Positions 53,167 through 63,601 are shown, counted from the stretch's first letter. The stretch: 64,000 nt of DNA from Chitinophaga pinensis (GCA_945883825.1 CAMCYF010000001.1:186001-250000); one strand, 5' to 3'. The notes: generated from the letters alone by a model not told the origin. Made by a program: numbers and translations.

Positions 53167-54647
53167 TTTTTCTCAAGCACATCTTTTTTCGCCATTTCCT
53201 CCATTTCTTCTGGCGTAAATCGCTTGATTTTAATGTTCATGTAAGCATAAAAAACGGTCATTAAAGGACTAAGCAAATTAAAGAAGCAGTACATCCAATA
53301 AGTTCCGGTAGCAACACCTAAAACACTTGCTTGAGCAGCTCCACAAGTATTCCATGGAAAAAGAACAGAAGTTACAGTTCCAGAATCTTCTAAGGTTCGA
53401 CTTAGATTTTCTGGTTTTAAACCACGATCCCGAAACTCTTTTGCAAACATTCTTCCTGGAACGACAATTGCTAAATATTGGTCGGATGCAGTTGCATTAA
53501 AAAAGACACAAGTTCCAGCAGTAGTTGCAATTAAACTTCCCGTTGATTCTACTTTTCGCATAACAGTTTGCGTTATCTTTTTTAATAAACCACAAACTTC
53601 CATCGCGCCACCAAAACACATAGCGCACAATACCAACCAAATTGTATTCAGCATACCAAACATTCCTCGAGTACTTAATAATTTACTGATACTTTCATTA
53701 TTTGTTTGAATCTTAACTTCACCAGTCATTGCTTGCAAAACTGCTTTGTAAGCAGCTGTTGCATAATTACCAGTAGTTCCAGAAATTTCTTTTATCAATT
53801 GAGGTTGAGCAAAGCAAGCGACAACACCTCCTAAAACTGCCCCAACAAATAAAGCGGGCAAGGCATCTACTTTTAATGCTATTAAACCAAAAACTGCCAA
53901 AGGAACAAGAAATAAGATGGGAGAAATATAAAATTTAGAATCCATTGCTTTAAGTAAGTCATTCACTCCTTGTTGGTTGTTTCCAGGATTAATATAAAAA
54001 CCGAGTATTCCGAAAATTATAAACGTGATAATCAAAGTTGGAATAGTCGTATACATCATGTAGCGAATATGTGTAAATAAATCACCTCCAGCCATCGCCG
54101 GCGCAAGATTTGTAGTGTCAGATAAAGGCGACATTTTATCTCCAAAATAAGCACCTGATATAATCGCTCCTGCACACATTCCAAGTGGTACACCCATTAC
54201 AGTTCCAATTGCCAATAAAGCAACTCCAACAGTAGCAACAGTGCTCCAAGAACTTCCGGTGGCTAAAGAAACAATACAGCAGATAATGCAGGCAGCCAAA
54301 AGAAAATAACTTGGGTGCATCAATTGAAGTCCATAATAAATCATAGTTGGAACGACGCCAGATATCATCCAAGTACCGCTTAAAGCCCCAATGATTAATA
54401 GAATGAGGATTGCTGACATGGCTGAATTGATGCTTTTTACCATTCCTTTTTGAATCTGTTCCCAAGTGTAACCGAGTTTAAATCCAATTAATGCAGCAAC
54501 AACTGCTCCTACTATTAATGCAATTTGATTTGGGCCATAAGTTGCTGAATCTTTGTATATTATTACATTCAAGGACAATAAAGCAATTAAAATAATTATC
54601 GGAATAAGCGCTTCAATTAGATTTGGAGTTCGATTGTTTTTTTGCAT
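53163..54647 (-). CDS. nhaC: Na+/H+ antiporter NhaC family
   Basis: This integral membrane protein has about 11-12 helices and the NhaC-type sequence [19 protein letters not shown], where conserved Asp residues bind cations. The track's first seven residues start at a TTG at 54668; the ATG at 54647 ([10 protein letters not shown]) is preferred, giving 494 aa. It exports Na+ in exchange for protons. Monocistronic. Confidence 0.88.
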   Translation of the reverse strand: MQKNNRTPNLIEALIPIIILIALLSLNVIIYKDSATYGPNQIALIVGAVVAALIGFKLGYTWEQIQKGMVKSINSAMSAILILLIIGALSGTWMISGVVPTMIYYGLQLMHPSYFLLAACIICCIVSLATGSSWSTVATVGVALLAIGTVMGVPLGMCAGAIISGAYFGDKMSPLSDTTNLAPAMAGGDLFTHIRYMMYTTIPTLIITFIIFGILGFYINPGNNQQGVNDLLKAMDSKFYISPILFLVPLAVFGLIALKVDALPALFVGAVLGGVVACFAQPQLIKEISGTTGNYATAAYKAVLQAMTGEVKIQTNNESISKLLSTRGMFGMLNTIWLVLCAMCFGGAMEVCGLLKKITQTVMRKVESTGSLIATTAGTCVFFNATASDQYLAIVVPGRMFAKEFRDRGLKPENLSRTLEDSGTVTSVLFPWNTCGAAQASVLGVATGTYWMYCFFNLLSPLMTVFYAYMNIKIKRFTPEEMEEMAKKDVLEKN

Positions 54648-54755
54648 TCTTCTTATGTTTTTTACCAAAAATAAGGATAAAATGTGGATTCATTATTTTA
54701 GAGATTTAAAATGAATTTCTTTTGTTAATTCTGAACAGCATTCTCTTTCACTTGT

Positions 54756-54763
54756 TAAATTTG
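54756..54763 (+). promoter_or_regulatory. -7 promoter box 4 nt before the uvrA start codon
   Basis: TAAATTTG (TAnnTTTG) is followed by TACG and the GTG start at 54768. If used, the uvrA mRNA would be leaderless or nearly so. Confidence 0.45.
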
Positions 54764-54767
54764 TACG

Positions 54768-57554
54768 GTGAAGCAAGAAATAGAAATTAAGGGAGCAAAA
54801 GTTCATAACCTGAAGAATCTTTCAGTAAATATACCTCACGGAAAAATTACGGTGATAACAGGAGTTTCAGGCTCTGGCAAATCTAGTTTGGCTTTCAATA
54901 CTATTTATGCTGAAGGACAACGCCGTTTTATTGAAAGCATGTCTTCTTATGCACGACAATTTTTAGGGAAATTAAATAAACCTGAAGTTGACTTCATCAA
55001 AGGACTTTCACCTTCCATTGCGATTCAGCAAAAGGTAATTACCAGTAATCCTCGCTCAACCGTTGGTACGACAACAGAAATTTATGATTATCTCAAATTA
55101 CTTTATGCGAGAATCGGAAAAACAATTTCCCCAATTTCAGGAAATACTGTAAAAAAACACAGTGTTACAGATTGTATGGAGTATTTACATTCGCTAAAGA
55201 AAGAAACTAAAATTGCTATTGTCTGCCCCTTAAATATTACTTTAAATAATAGTTTAGATAAAATAATTCAAATTATTTATAAACAAGGCTTTACTAGAAT
55301 TTACTATTCTAATTCTTTTCATTTAATTGAAGATAATTTAGAGCGCAAGATACCAGCAGACACCCTCTTGGTTATTGACCGTATTCAAACTGATTTCTCA
55401 GATGATGGAGCTATTTCGCGTGCTACGGATTCTATTTCTATTGCTTTTGCTGAAGGAAACGGAAGTTGTGGGATTTTAGATCCCGAAACGAATAAAATCA
55501 AATGGTTTAACAATCGTTTTGAATTAGACGGACAAGTATTTCAGGAGCCAAGTTCGCATTTTTTTGCTTTTAACAATCCTGTTGGAGCCTGCAAAACCTG
55601 TGAAGGATACGGGCAAATTCTAGGAATAGATGAGGAACTGGTTTTTCCAAACCGAAAGCTTAGTGTTTTTGAGGGTGCAATTGCTCCTTGGAGAGGCGAT
55701 ACAATGGGGGAATACCTTAACGAACTAATTTTAAACGCTAAGAAATTTGATTTTCCAATCCATAGACCAATCGATGATTTGACTGAAGAACAAATTCAGA
55801 TATTATGGAAAGGGAACCAATATTTTACTGGTTTACAGCGCTTTTTTAAATTTCTAGAAAGTCAAACGTATAAAATTCAATACCGTGTTTTACTTTCGCG
55901 GTATCGCGGAAAAACAAGCTGCCACGAATGCCATGGAACACGCTTAAGAGGCGATGCTGCATTTGTCAAAATTAATGGTATGTCAATTCAAGAATGTGTT
56001 TTACTTCCATTAGATGAATGTTTTAATTTTTTCAATTCTTTGAAATTAGATAAGTACGAAACGCAACTTGCAAATCGAATTTTACCTGAAATTCAGTCAC
56101 GACTCAGATTTTTATTAGATGTTGGACTGGGTTATTTAACACTTAATCGTGCTGCAAATTCACTTTCAGGAGGTGAATCACAAAGGATAAATTTAGCAAC
56201 ATCATTAGGGAGTAGTTTGGTTGGCTCTATTTATGTTTTAGATGAGCCATCAATTGGCTTACATCCGAAAGATACAGCCCGTCTGATTAGCGTACTCCAA
56301 GAGTTAAAATTACTGGGAAATACTGTAATAATTGTTGAGCACGAGGAAGAAGTAATGAAAGCCGCTGATCAAATTATTGATATTGGCCCGAAAGCTGGAG
56401 TTTTTGGTGGAGAAGTCGTTTTTCAAGGCTCCTTTTCTCAACTTAAAGATGCAAAAGAAAGTCTAACTGCAGAATATTTAATGGGACTTCGAGAAATTCC
56501 TGTTCCAAAAAAGCGAAGGGTCACAAAAAATAAACTTCTAATTCAAGGAGCTCGCCAATTTAATTTAAAGAACTTCGATTTAAAGATTCCATTGAATAGT
56601 TTGGTGTGTTTTACGGGTGTTTCTGGTTCCGGAAAGTCTACTCTAGTCCGTTCTATTCTTTATCCTGCTCTTAGAAAAGAATTGGGTTTGAGCAGTGAAT
56701 TAATTGGAAAATTTAACGGTCTTACTGGAGATTTAAAAGCGATAAACCTCGTGGAATTTATAGATCAAAACCCACTTGGTAAATCATCGAGAAGTAATCC
56801 AATTACGTATGTGAAAGCATTTGATGATATCCGGGAACTTTATTCGCGCCAAGCTCTTGCTAAAATGCGAGGTTACAAACCTGGGTTTTTTAGTTTTAAT
56901 GTTGAAGGTGGACGCTGTGAAATGTGTGAAGGAGAAGGAACAATTACTGTTGCGATGCAATTTATGGCGGATGTTCATTTGACCTGTGAAACATGTAAAG
57001 GGAAACGCTATAAGTCTGAAACATTAGAAATTGAATACCGTGGAAAGTCAATTTATGAACTTTTGGAAACAAATTTAGCCGATGCTTTAGCATTTTTTAA
57101 AGCTGGAACAGATCGCTTGGACCAAAAGATTGTTGATAAAATTCAACCATTAGTTGATGTTGGCTTGTCTTACTTAAAAGTTGGACAATCTTCAAGTACA
57201 ATGAGCGGCGGTGAAGCGCAAAGGGTTAAATTAGCATCTTTTCTATCGAAAGGAAACAATGCTCCCTCTACCCTATTTATTTTTGATGAACCAACTACCG
57301 GCTTGCATTTTTATGACATCGAAAAATTGGTTATCGCTTTTAATGCTCTAATCGATAAAGGACATTCAATTCTTGTTATTGAGCACAACATGGAAGTTAT
57401 AAAATGTGCAGATTACATTGTCGACTTAGGTCCAGTTGGTGGAGATAAAGGCGGCTATATTTTATTTGAAGGTTCACCTGAAGAGTTAGCAGCTTTAGAC
57501 GGAAATTCAACAGGATTCTACCTTCGAGAAAAATTAGGACTCAAGAAGCTTTAA
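54768..57554 (+). CDS. uvrA: Excinuclease ABC subunit UvrA
   Basis: UvrA scans DNA for bulky lesions in nucleotide excision repair. The 928-aa protein has two ABC modules, with Walker A GVSGSGKSS and GVSGSGKST, and signatures LSGGESQRINLA and MSGGEAQRVKLA. Zinc CxxC pairs are visible (CKTCEGYG, CHECHGTR, CEMCEGEG, CETCKGKR). The start is a GTG at 54768; family homology begins at the second residue (KQEIEIKGAKVHNLKN), so the GTG start is right. It overlaps the convergent aroK by 21 nt at the 3' end. Confidence 0.97.
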   Translation: MKQEIEIKGAKVHNLKNLSVNIPHGKITVITGVSGSGKSSLAFNTIYAEGQRRFIESMSSYARQFLGKLNKPEVDFIKGLSPSIAIQQKVITSNPRSTVGTTTEIYDYLKLLYARIGKTISPISGNTVKKHSVTDCMEYLHSLKKETKIAIVCPLNITLNNSLDKIIQIIYKQGFTRIYYSNSFHLIEDNLERKIPADTLLVIDRIQTDFSDDGAISRATDSISIAFAEGNGSCGILDPETNKIKWFNNRFELDGQVFQEPSSHFFAFNNPVGACKTCEGYGQILGIDEELVFPNRKLSVFEGAIAPWRGDTMGEYLNELILNAKKFDFPIHRPIDDLTEEQIQILWKGNQYFTGLQRFFKFLESQTYKIQYRVLLSRYRGKTSCHECHGTRLRGDAAFVKINGMSIQECVLLPLDECFNFFNSLKLDKYETQLANRILPEIQSRLRFLLDVGLGYLTLNRAANSLSGGESQRINLATSLGSSLVGSIYVLDEPSIGLHPKDTARLISVLQELKLLGNTVIIVEHEEEVMKAADQIIDIGPKAGVFGGEVVFQGSFSQLKDAKESLTAEYLMGLREIPVPKKRRVTKNKLLIQGARQFNLKNFDLKIPLNSLVCFTGVSGSGKSTLVRSILYPALRKELGLSSELIGKFNGLTGDLKAINLVEFIDQNPLGKSSRSNPITYVKAFDDIRELYSRQALAKMRGYKPGFFSFNVEGGRCEMCEGEGTITVAMQFMADVHLTCETCKGKRYKSETLEIEYRGKSIYELLETNLADALAFFKAGTDRLDQKIVDKIQPLVDVGLSYLKVGQSSSTMSGGEAQRVKLASFLSKGNNAPSTLFIFDEPTTGLHFYDIEKLVIAFNALIDKGHSILVIEHNMEVIKCADYIVDLGPVGGDKGGYILFEGSPEELAALDGNSTGFYLREKLGLKKL

Positions 57555-58058
57555 CTTTTCATTGATTTCTGTACAAATTTCGTTGATTGATTTATCGCCA
57601 TTAATTTTGATACTTGCTTGCTCGTAAAACGGACGTCTTTCAGCTAATTTGACAGATATATACTTCTTTAATTCAGTTTCATTCAAATTCTCAATCAATG
57701 GGCGAGAATCATCATTTAAAAGACGATTAAACAAAACCTCTTCGGGTGTATCAATAAAAACAAGAATCCCATTCTCTATCAAGAGCTTTGTATTTTCTTC
57801 AAAACAAGGCAAACCGCCACCTGTTGCAACTACTGATTTCTGTTGTGAAGCAATAACTTCTTTTAGGACTTCTCTTTCTAAAAGTCTAAAAGAAATTTCT
57901 CCACTTTCAAGCATGAAATCTTTTAGGTTCTGTTGGATTTTTTCTTCAATCAGTAAATCAGTATCTAAAAAAGAATGATTTTTCAATTCGGCAAGGTGTT
58001 TTCCAATGGAAGATTTACCACTCCCCATGAATCCAATTAGAAATATATGCTTCTTCAT
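57534..58058 (-). CDS. aroK: Shikimate kinase
   Basis: The enzyme phosphorylates shikimate in aromatic amino acid synthesis. The track begins at 58082, but the canonical start is the Met at 58058 (MKKHIFLIGFMGSGKSS), giving 174 aa, the normal length. Walker A is GFMGSGKS, the shikimate-binding residues lie in LDTDLL and VATGGGLP, and the lid contains DDSRPL. It overlaps uvrA tail to tail. Confidence 0.93.
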   Translation of the reverse strand: MKKHIFLIGFMGSGKSSIGKHLAELKNHSFLDTDLLIEEKIQQNLKDFMLESGEISFRLLEREVLKEVIASQQKSVVATGGGLPCFEENTKLLIENGILVFIDTPEEVLFNRLLNDDSRPLIENLNETELKKYISVKLAERRPFYEQASIKINGDKSINEICTEINEKLKLLES

Positions 58059-58110
58059 CTTATGAGTATTCTTAGCAATCAATGACTTGAGTTACGATTA
58101 GAAATAAATT

Positions 58111-58118
58111 CAAATTTA
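58111..58118 (-). promoter_or_regulatory. -7 promoter box of aroK
   Basis: The minus strand reads TAAATTTG (TAnnTTTG), 52 nt before the aroK ATG. No TTG at -33. Confidence 0.4.
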
Positions 58119-58130
58119 GGTATTAATACT

Positions 58131-58161
58131 TTGCACTACTAAAATTATATGAGTATATTTG
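58131..58161 (+). promoter_or_regulatory. Promoter of tRNA-Lys (TTG-N20-TATATTTG)
   Basis: TTG at 58131-58133 and TATATTTG at 58154-58161 are separated by 20 nt, an exact flavobacterial promoter, 16 nt before the tRNA. Confidence 0.75.
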
Positions 58162-58177
58162 CACCCTTAAAATCAAC

Positions 58178-58250
58178 GATTCCGTAGCTCAGCTGGTAGA
58201 GCAATACACTTTTAATGTATGGGCCCTGGGTTCGAATCCCAGCGGGATCA
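58178..58250 (+). tRNA. tRNA-Lys(TTT)
   Basis: The 73-nt cloverleaf is complete: acceptor GATTCCG/CGGGATC (one G-T pair), D-arm GCTCAGCTGGTAGAGC, anticodon stem ATACA/TGTAT around CTTTTAA, and T-arm with TTCGAATC. The anticodon TTT is at 58211-58213. CCA is not encoded. Confidence 0.96.
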
Positions 58251-58256
58251 CAAAAG

Positions 58257-58288
58257 AAACCCATTTCCAAAAGGAAATGGGTTTTTTA
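58257..58288 (+). terminator. Terminator of tRNA-Lys
   Basis: A perfect 12-bp stem AAACCCATTTCC/GGAAATGGGTTT with an AAAA loop is followed by TTT. Confidence 0.85.
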
Positions 58289-58433
58289 TTTTTAATGACG
58301 TTCAAAATACATTTTGATAAGTTAGAAAAAATAAAAAACCAAAAAATGTGAAGCAGTTTGGGTTTTATGCTTGGATTGAGCCCAAAAAAAATGGTTCATG
58401 GAATACTCTCAGCGGCTTTTTTTTAAGTCAATT

Positions 58434-60134
58434 TTAAAAATAAGTAATGTAACCAAAATGAATTTTTCCATTTCGAAATTCGAATGGATTATTCTCTTGT
58501 TTTCCTAGAGAATACGAAATTGAAAAAATTCCTATTCTTGAACCAAAAGAAATACCTGCTCCTACCCCAAATGGATTGTCTATCTTGTAGGTCAGAGTAT
58601 TATCCTCATAAATTCCCTGATCGTAAAAAATAAAAGCATTTGAATTCTTATCTAATAAAAATCTGTATTCAAGACTTGTAATCAACTTTGTACTTGCAAA
58701 TAATTCTTCCTCATTAAAACCACGAAGGGAGTTTAAACCACCAAATCTATAACGTTCATTTTGAAATATGCTAGAACTAGTATAACTTTCGAAATTTACA
58801 CCAACTTTAATGATGTTTCTCTTTGTAATTGGAATATAGCTTACATACTGAAAAATACTTTTGTAAACATAAGATTTTTCAAGTATAGTATTATCTTTTT
58901 TTATAGTTCTATTGCCTATTGATGTTTCAATAAATAATGAAAAACCTTTACTTGGATTAGGTAAAAAATTTATGCGTTTATATTGAAGAGATAATCCGTA
59001 TGAATTTAGTTTAATGGGAGCTAAATAAGAAAACAAAGATGAAGGATTTGGAGTCTTACTTAAGATTTCAGAGGAATTAACTTGATAAAAACCTTTCAGC
59101 TGAACGTTATTCTTGAATGAATACTGAATACCTATAAAAGATTTTAAATCTAGAAATGTAGAATCACGCTTATAAAGATTGAATTTTAAATCTATTCCAA
59201 ATGGTGATTTAAATAAAAAAGGATAATTCAATTTAGCCTGTAGTGCTTGTGTTTGTGGCTCAATACTTCGCCAATTAAGATCGATTAACTCTGCTTTTTT
59301 AAAAACATTTTGCAATTTAATTTGAACATCTCCAGTAAGCCCTATTTTTTGTGATTTGGGGTTTGGTTGGAGTCCTACAGCACCATTCATAGAACTCATT
59401 TTTTGATTTTCTAAATAAACATATAATTCAACTCCATTTTCAGTGAAAAGAAGTTCTGATTTTTTTAGAACGTTTATAAAATTTGTTTGCTGTAAAATTC
59501 GATCTATACTTGATATTTTTTCTTCGCTATAAATATCATTAATTTTAATCCCAATAAGATTTTGAACAGTGCTCTTAGAAATACTTGAGTCACCTTTTAC
59601 AATAATATCCGAAAACCTATAAAATTTTCCGCTTGAAATATTCATCTGAATTTGAATTTGCTGCTCAATTATTTCCTGTTCAGCAAAAAAAACCTGTGCA
59701 AATGGATATCCATTATTTGCGTATGCTTTAAGCGTCTTGTCAATAAAGAGCTTAAAAAGAGACGGACTAGTTTTCAGTGAGTTTTTTGGTATGTTTTCAA
59801 TGCCAAAAGACCTTAGTTGAGACTTTATTGAATCATTTATTACAATGGCAACATTTGGAAAATGAGAGCCAATTTCAACAAGTACCTCAATTTCAGTGGA
59901 AGATACATAAAGTGGTTTAAAAGATGCTAAATAATACCCTTTTTCTAACCACTGATATTTATTGTTTTCTAAAATACTATTTAACTCCTCAATCTTTTTA
60001 ATTTCAAATGGCTTAAAATCATTATTTTTTTTGAGAGATGTATTATTCAATAGGGTATAATGAACTTGAATACTTTGACCAAAAAAGAAAAAAGTTAAAA
60101 AAAATATGAAAAAAAAGAGGAATAACAATTTCAT
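58434..60134 (-). CDS. Omp85/BamA-TamA-like outer-membrane protein
   Basis: The 566-aa protein (start at 60134; the track's TTG at 60143 is not needed) has a signal peptide. At least one POTRA domain (FSDIIVKGDSSISKSTVQN ... SIDRILQQTNFINVLKK) follows at about residues 175-250. The rest is a beta-barrel. The barrel bears the LRGF (VRGF/Y-type) motif in GGLNSLRGFNEEE and ends in Phe, as outer-membrane barrels do. The size is smaller than BamA, so a TamA-like or patatin/FpvA-side role is possible. Function is unassigned. Confidence 0.7.
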   Translation of the reverse strand: MKLLFLFFFIFFLTFFFFGQSIQVHYTLLNNTSLKKNNDFKPFEIKKIEELNSILENNKYQWLEKGYYLASFKPLYVSSTEIEVLVEIGSHFPNVAIVINDSIKSQLRSFGIENIPKNSLKTSPSLFKLFIDKTLKAYANNGYPFAQVFFAEQEIIEQQIQIQMNISSGKFYRFSDIIVKGDSSISKSTVQNLIGIKINDIYSEEKISSIDRILQQTNFINVLKKSELLFTENGVELYVYLENQKMSSMNGAVGLQPNPKSQKIGLTGDVQIKLQNVFKKAELIDLNWRSIEPQTQALQAKLNYPFLFKSPFGIDLKFNLYKRDSTFLDLKSFIGIQYSFKNNVQLKGFYQVNSSEILSKTPNPSSLFSYLAPIKLNSYGLSLQYKRINFLPNPSKGFSLFIETSIGNRTIKKDNTILEKSYVYKSIFQYVSYIPITKRNIIKVGVNFESYTSSSIFQNERYRFGGLNSLRGFNEEELFASTKLITSLEYRFLLDKNSNAFIFYDQGIYEDNTLTYKIDNPFGVGAGISFGSRIGIFSISYSLGKQENNPFEFRNGKIHFGYITYF

Positions 60135-60255
60135 TTTAAACAATAGCTCGTGGAAATGTATTTTTATTGATTAACATCCTTTATAGAATTTAATTGTAAC
60201 TTTATAATGTAATTGTTATTAATATTAGATTAAATACTCAATAAACTAGTTCGAA

Positions 60256-60396
60256 ATGAAAAATAAATTCTCCATTATTTTAATTATCGCTTTTGTTTCA
60301 GTTGTCTTAGCATCTTGCGGCGCTAAAAAATCAGCAAATTGTGATGCTTATGGTAGCCTTCAACAAAAAGAAAACAGGGACTTAGCGACAAAGTAA
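60256..60396 (+). CDS. Small lipoprotein, 46 aa (missing from the ORF track)
   Basis: ATG at 60256 opens a 46-codon frame. The signal MKNKFSIILIIAFVSVVLASC has the lipobox LASC, and the mature peptide is only 26 residues (CGAKKSANCDAYGSLQQKEN...). It is convergent with pyrF, with 2 nt between their stops. It resembles other tiny Bacteroidota lipoproteins with a CxAYGS sequence. Function unknown. Confidence 0.55.
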   Translation: MKNKFSIILIIAFVSVVLASCGAKKSANCDAYGSLQQKENRDLATK

Positions 60397-60398
60397 AC

Positions 60399-61217
60399 TC
60401 ACCAGTTGAATTGCTCGACATACAATGCCATCTCTATTTGTATATTTAAAGCTTCTTTTCTTGCTTCATAGCCAAAATCTACTCCATTGCTTGCATAAAT
60501 AATTCCACGCGAAGAATTTACGAGTAATCCACATTCATTATTTGAGCCGTATTTAACCACATCCTCTAATTTTCCACCTTGAGCACCAACTCCTGGCACT
60601 AAGAAAAAATGATTGGGTGCTAATTTTCTTACTTTCTCTATTTCCTTTGCCTTTGTTGCACCAACAACAAACATTAAAGATTCATCAGTCCCCCAATTCA
60701 TTGATTTCTCAATAACACTTTCGTATAGTTTTCGACCATCTTTCATTTCTTGAAATTGAAAATCTGAAGCACCATCATTGGATGTTAAAGCTAATAACAC
60801 AAGCCATTTTCCAGGATTCTCAAGGAATGGCAAAACACTATCCGAACCCATATATGGAGCAACAGTTACAGCATCACATGAATAAGTTTCAAAAAAAGTT
60901 TTAGCATAATACCGAGATGTATTTCCAATATCGCCACGCTTTGCATCAGCAATAATAAAACAATCTTTTGGGATATAATTAACCGTTTTTTCAAAGGAAT
61001 TCCAACCCTTTGAACCATAACACTCGTAAAATGCAAGGTTCGGCTTGTATGCAACACAAAGGTCATTTGTTGCATCAATAATAACTTTATTAAATTCAAA
61101 AATTGGATCTTCAGAATCTAATAAATGTTGAGGGATTTTAGATAAATCAGGATCTAAACCAATACACAGAAAGGATTTTTTTGTCCTAATTTGTTGAATA
61201 AGTTCTATTTTTGTCAT
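60399..61217 (-). CDS. pyrF: Orotidine-5'-phosphate decarboxylase, type 2
   Basis: PyrF makes UMP from OMP. The 272-aa length and [14 protein letters not shown] indicate the longer type 2 family. The active-site motif [10 protein letters not shown] is complete, and [10 protein letters not shown] binds phosphate. It follows prfA by 1 nt, so the two are co-transcribed. Confidence 0.95.
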   Translation of the reverse strand: MTKIELIQQIRTKKSFLCIGLDPDLSKIPQHLLDSEDPIFEFNKVIIDATNDLCVAYKPNLAFYECYGSKGWNSFEKTVNYIPKDCFIIADAKRGDIGNTSRYYAKTFFETYSCDAVTVAPYMGSDSVLPFLENPGKWLVLLALTSNDGASDFQFQEMKDGRKLYESVIEKSMNWGTDESLMFVVGATKAKEIEKVRKLAPNHFFLVPGVGAQGGKLEDVVKYGSNNECGLLVNSSRGIIYASNGVDFGYEARKEALNIQIEMALYVEQFNW

Positions 61218-61218
61218 G

Positions 61219-62289
61219 TTATCCTTTTAATTTCTCTGCATTTTCAGCCATTTTCAAGGCGTCAATCATTTCTTGCAAATCACCATTCATAAATGAACTT
61301 AGATTATACATAGTTTTATTAATTCGATGATCTGTAATTCTTCCTTGAGGGTAATTGTAAGTACGTATTTTAGCAGAACGATCTCCCGTTGAAACAAGTG
61401 TTTTTCTATGTGCGGCTCGTTCGTTGTGAACACGATCAAGCTCTGCTTGGTACAAGCGTGAACGAAGAACTGAAATTGCTTGCGCTAAATTTTTATGTTG
61501 TGAACGACCATCTTGACATTCAACAACAACTCCTGTTGGAATATGAGTAAGACGAATTGCAGATTCTGTTTTATTGATATGCTGACCTCCGGCACCTGAA
61601 GCACGAAAGGTATCTTTTCGAACATCGTTCATATCGAGGTTAAAATCGACTTCTTCTGCTTCTGGTAAGACAGCAACTGTTATAGCAGAAGTATGAACGC
61701 GGCCTTGCGATTCTGTTTCAGGAACTCTTTGAACTCGGTGAACTCCAGATTCGAACTTCAACATCCCATATATTCCGTCACCAGCTATGCTCATTGAAAT
61801 CTCTTTATATCCTTTAACAGAACCTTCAGATGAATTTATTATTTCGTAGTTCCACCCTATTTCTTTAAAAAACATGGTATACATTCTAAAAATATCTTCC
61901 ACAAAAATACAAGCTTCATCTCCACCTGTTCCTGAACGGAGTTCAATAATTGCATTTTTATCATCTTCTGGATCTTTTGGAATGAGTAATAATTTGATCT
62001 CATCTTCCATAAGAGGACGATTCTGTTCCAATACATCAATTTCCTCTTTTGCCATCTCCCGCATTTCAGAATCCGTCTCAGTTATAAGTAATTCTCTAGA
62101 GCTTTTGATATTTTCAATAAGATTTCGGTATTCTTTATAACGATCATCTAAAATTTCAAGATCTCTATATTCCTTATTTAACTTTACATATCGATCCATA
62201 TTTGAAATAATTTCAGGATCAGTGATCATTGTTCCAACCTCTACAAAGCGAAAATGAATGGCTTCTAATTTTGATAATAAATCGGACAT
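61219..62289 (-). CDS. prfA: Peptide chain release factor 1
   Basis: RF1 reads UAG and UAA. The 356-aa protein has the stop-codon-recognition PxT loop as PET ([14 protein letters not shown]) and the peptidyl hydrolysis GGQ in [15 protein letters not shown]. The N-terminal domain is the usual helical bundle. It is first in the prfA-pyrF pair. Confidence 0.96.
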   Translation of the reverse strand: MSDLLSKLEAIHFRFVEVGTMITDPEIISNMDRYVKLNKEYRDLEILDDRYKEYRNLIENIKSSRELLITETDSEMREMAKEEIDVLEQNRPLMEDEIKLLLIPKDPEDDKNAIIELRSGTGGDEACIFVEDIFRMYTMFFKEIGWNYEIINSSEGSVKGYKEISMSIAGDGIYGMLKFESGVHRVQRVPETESQGRVHTSAITVAVLPEAEEVDFNLDMNDVRKDTFRASGAGGQHINKTESAIRLTHIPTGVVVECQDGRSQHKNLAQAISVLRSRLYQAELDRVHNERAAHRKTLVSTGDRSAKIRTYNYPQGRITDHRINKTMYNLSSFMNGDLQEMIDALKMAENAEKLKG

Positions 62290-62379
62290 TACTTTTACTA
62301 GTTATTTTGAATGCTAAAATACTCAGTATATCTGAATAGCAGACTAAAATTTAGGATTTAAGAACAAAATAAGAGAGCT

Positions 62380-62634
62380 TTAGTCGATGGAGCCGGTAAC
62401 TCTTTTCATGAAATTATTCAATGCATCTCGTTGAGAAGCACCACTTTTAATTTCATTGTGAACTTCAAGAGCACCTGAATAATTAGAAAGCAATTCACCA
62501 ATTACGTCTAACTCCTCGTCTTTAAGTCCTGGAGCTTCGATTAAATTTTCAAGCGTCTCAATTGTTTCAATGACGAAATCCTCGTCATTTTCTTGAATAT
62601 AACTTACGATATGTTTAATGAGTGGTAAGCGCAT
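62380..62634 (-). CDS. Small conserved hypothetical protein behind thioredoxin (possibly DUF6952)
   Basis: The 84-aa acidic helical protein (RLPLIKHIVSYIQENDEDFV ... LNNFMKRVTGSID) has no motif with a known function. From memory, a similar small protein (DUF6952) follows the peroxiredoxin/thioredoxin genes in Flavobacteriia. It overlaps the thioredoxin gene by 20 nt and is therefore translationally coupled. Confidence 0.65.
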   Translation of the reverse strand: MRLPLIKHIVSYIQENDEDFVIETIETLENLIEAPGLKDEELDVIGELLSNYSGALEVHNEIKSGASQRDALNNFMKRVTGSID

Positions 62635-62929
62635 CTAAAACTGCTTGAATTGTTTCTATTTTATTTCCTTGAGCTTCATTTACTAATTTTTCATTTTTGA
62701 AAGCTGCAAAAGTTGGAAGGTTACTTACATTAGCAAATTTTCTAGAATTCGGAAGTTTTTCTGCATCAATATAATAAAATGCTATTGAAGGATTTTCTTC
62801 AGCCATTCTTTTAAATTTTGGCTTCGTAATTTTACAATTGCCACACCAAGTTGCTCCGTATTGAACCATTACGAGAGAGTTTTGAATTAAAAGTTCACCA
62901 AGATTATCTTCAGAAAGATCGAGAAACAT
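62615..62929 (-). CDS. Thioredoxin-family protein
   Basis: This 104-aa protein has the thioredoxin fold with active site WCGNCK, in place of the classic WCGPC. A later cis-Pro (SNLPTFAAF) is present. It probably reduces the peroxiredoxin encoded 3 nt upstream, forming a peroxide-reducing couple. Confidence 0.88.
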   Translation of the reverse strand: MFLDLSEDNLGELLIQNSLVMVQYGATWCGNCKITKPKFKRMAEENPSIAFYYIDAEKLPNSRKFANVSNLPTFAAFKNEKLVNEAQGNKIETIQAVLDALTTH

Positions 62930-62932
62930 AAA

Positions 62933-63562
62933 TTAGTTTTTACTTAAATATTCAGCAACACCAGAACGAGTTGCATCCATAGCATCTTTTCCTTCATCCC
63001 AATTAGCAGGACAAACTTCTCCATGCGTTTGAACATGTGTAAAAGCGTCAATTAATCGAATGTATTCTTGGACATTTCTACCAATTGGAAAATGGTTGAC
63101 TGATTCATGAAAAACCTGACCTTTTTCGTCGATTAGATAAGTGGCACGGTAAGGAACATTGTCGCCACCCATATCCTCTTCTTCTTCATCGTACATATCA
63201 TAATCCAAAATACCTAACTCATATGCTAAAACACGAGTAGAATCTGCAATTAATGGGAACTTAACACCTTCAATTCCACCATTTTCTTTTGCTGTATTTA
63301 ACCAAGCGAAATGAACTTCTGCTGTATCACAAGAAGCGCCAATTAAGATTGTATTGCGTTTTTCCAATTCAGCAGAAATCTCTTGAAAAGCATGAATTTC
63401 AGTTGGACAAACAAAGGTAAAATCTTTTGGATACCAAAATAGAAGTACTTTTTTGTTATTGTCTGCCGCTTGATCTAATACATTTATTTGAAATGCATCT
63501 CCCATTTCGTCAATTGCTTTAACCGTGATATCTGGAAATTGTTTTCCTACTAAAGTTGCCAT
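62933..63562 (-). CDS. Typical 2-Cys peroxiredoxin
   Basis: The enzyme reduces H2O2 and organic peroxides. The 209-aa protein has the peroxidatic Cys52 in FTFVCPTE and the resolving Cys184 in GEVCPANW. An acidic insertion (YDEEEEDMGGDN) is seen between them, common in flavobacterial members as I recall. First gene of the Prx-Trx-small protein operon. Confidence 0.94.
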   Translation of the reverse strand: MATLVGKQFPDITVKAIDEMGDAFQINVLDQAADNNKKVLLFWYPKDFTFVCPTEIHAFQEISAELEKRNTILIGASCDTAEVHFAWLNTAKENGGIEGVKFPLIADSTRVLAYELGILDYDMYDEEEEDMGGDNVPYRATYLIDEKGQVFHESVNHFPIGRNVQEYIRLIDAFTHVQTHGEVCPANWDEGKDAMDATRSGVAEYLSKN

Positions 63563-63601
63563 GTTTTTTATTTTTTTATTGTTATAATTAATTCTTTTTT
63601 C

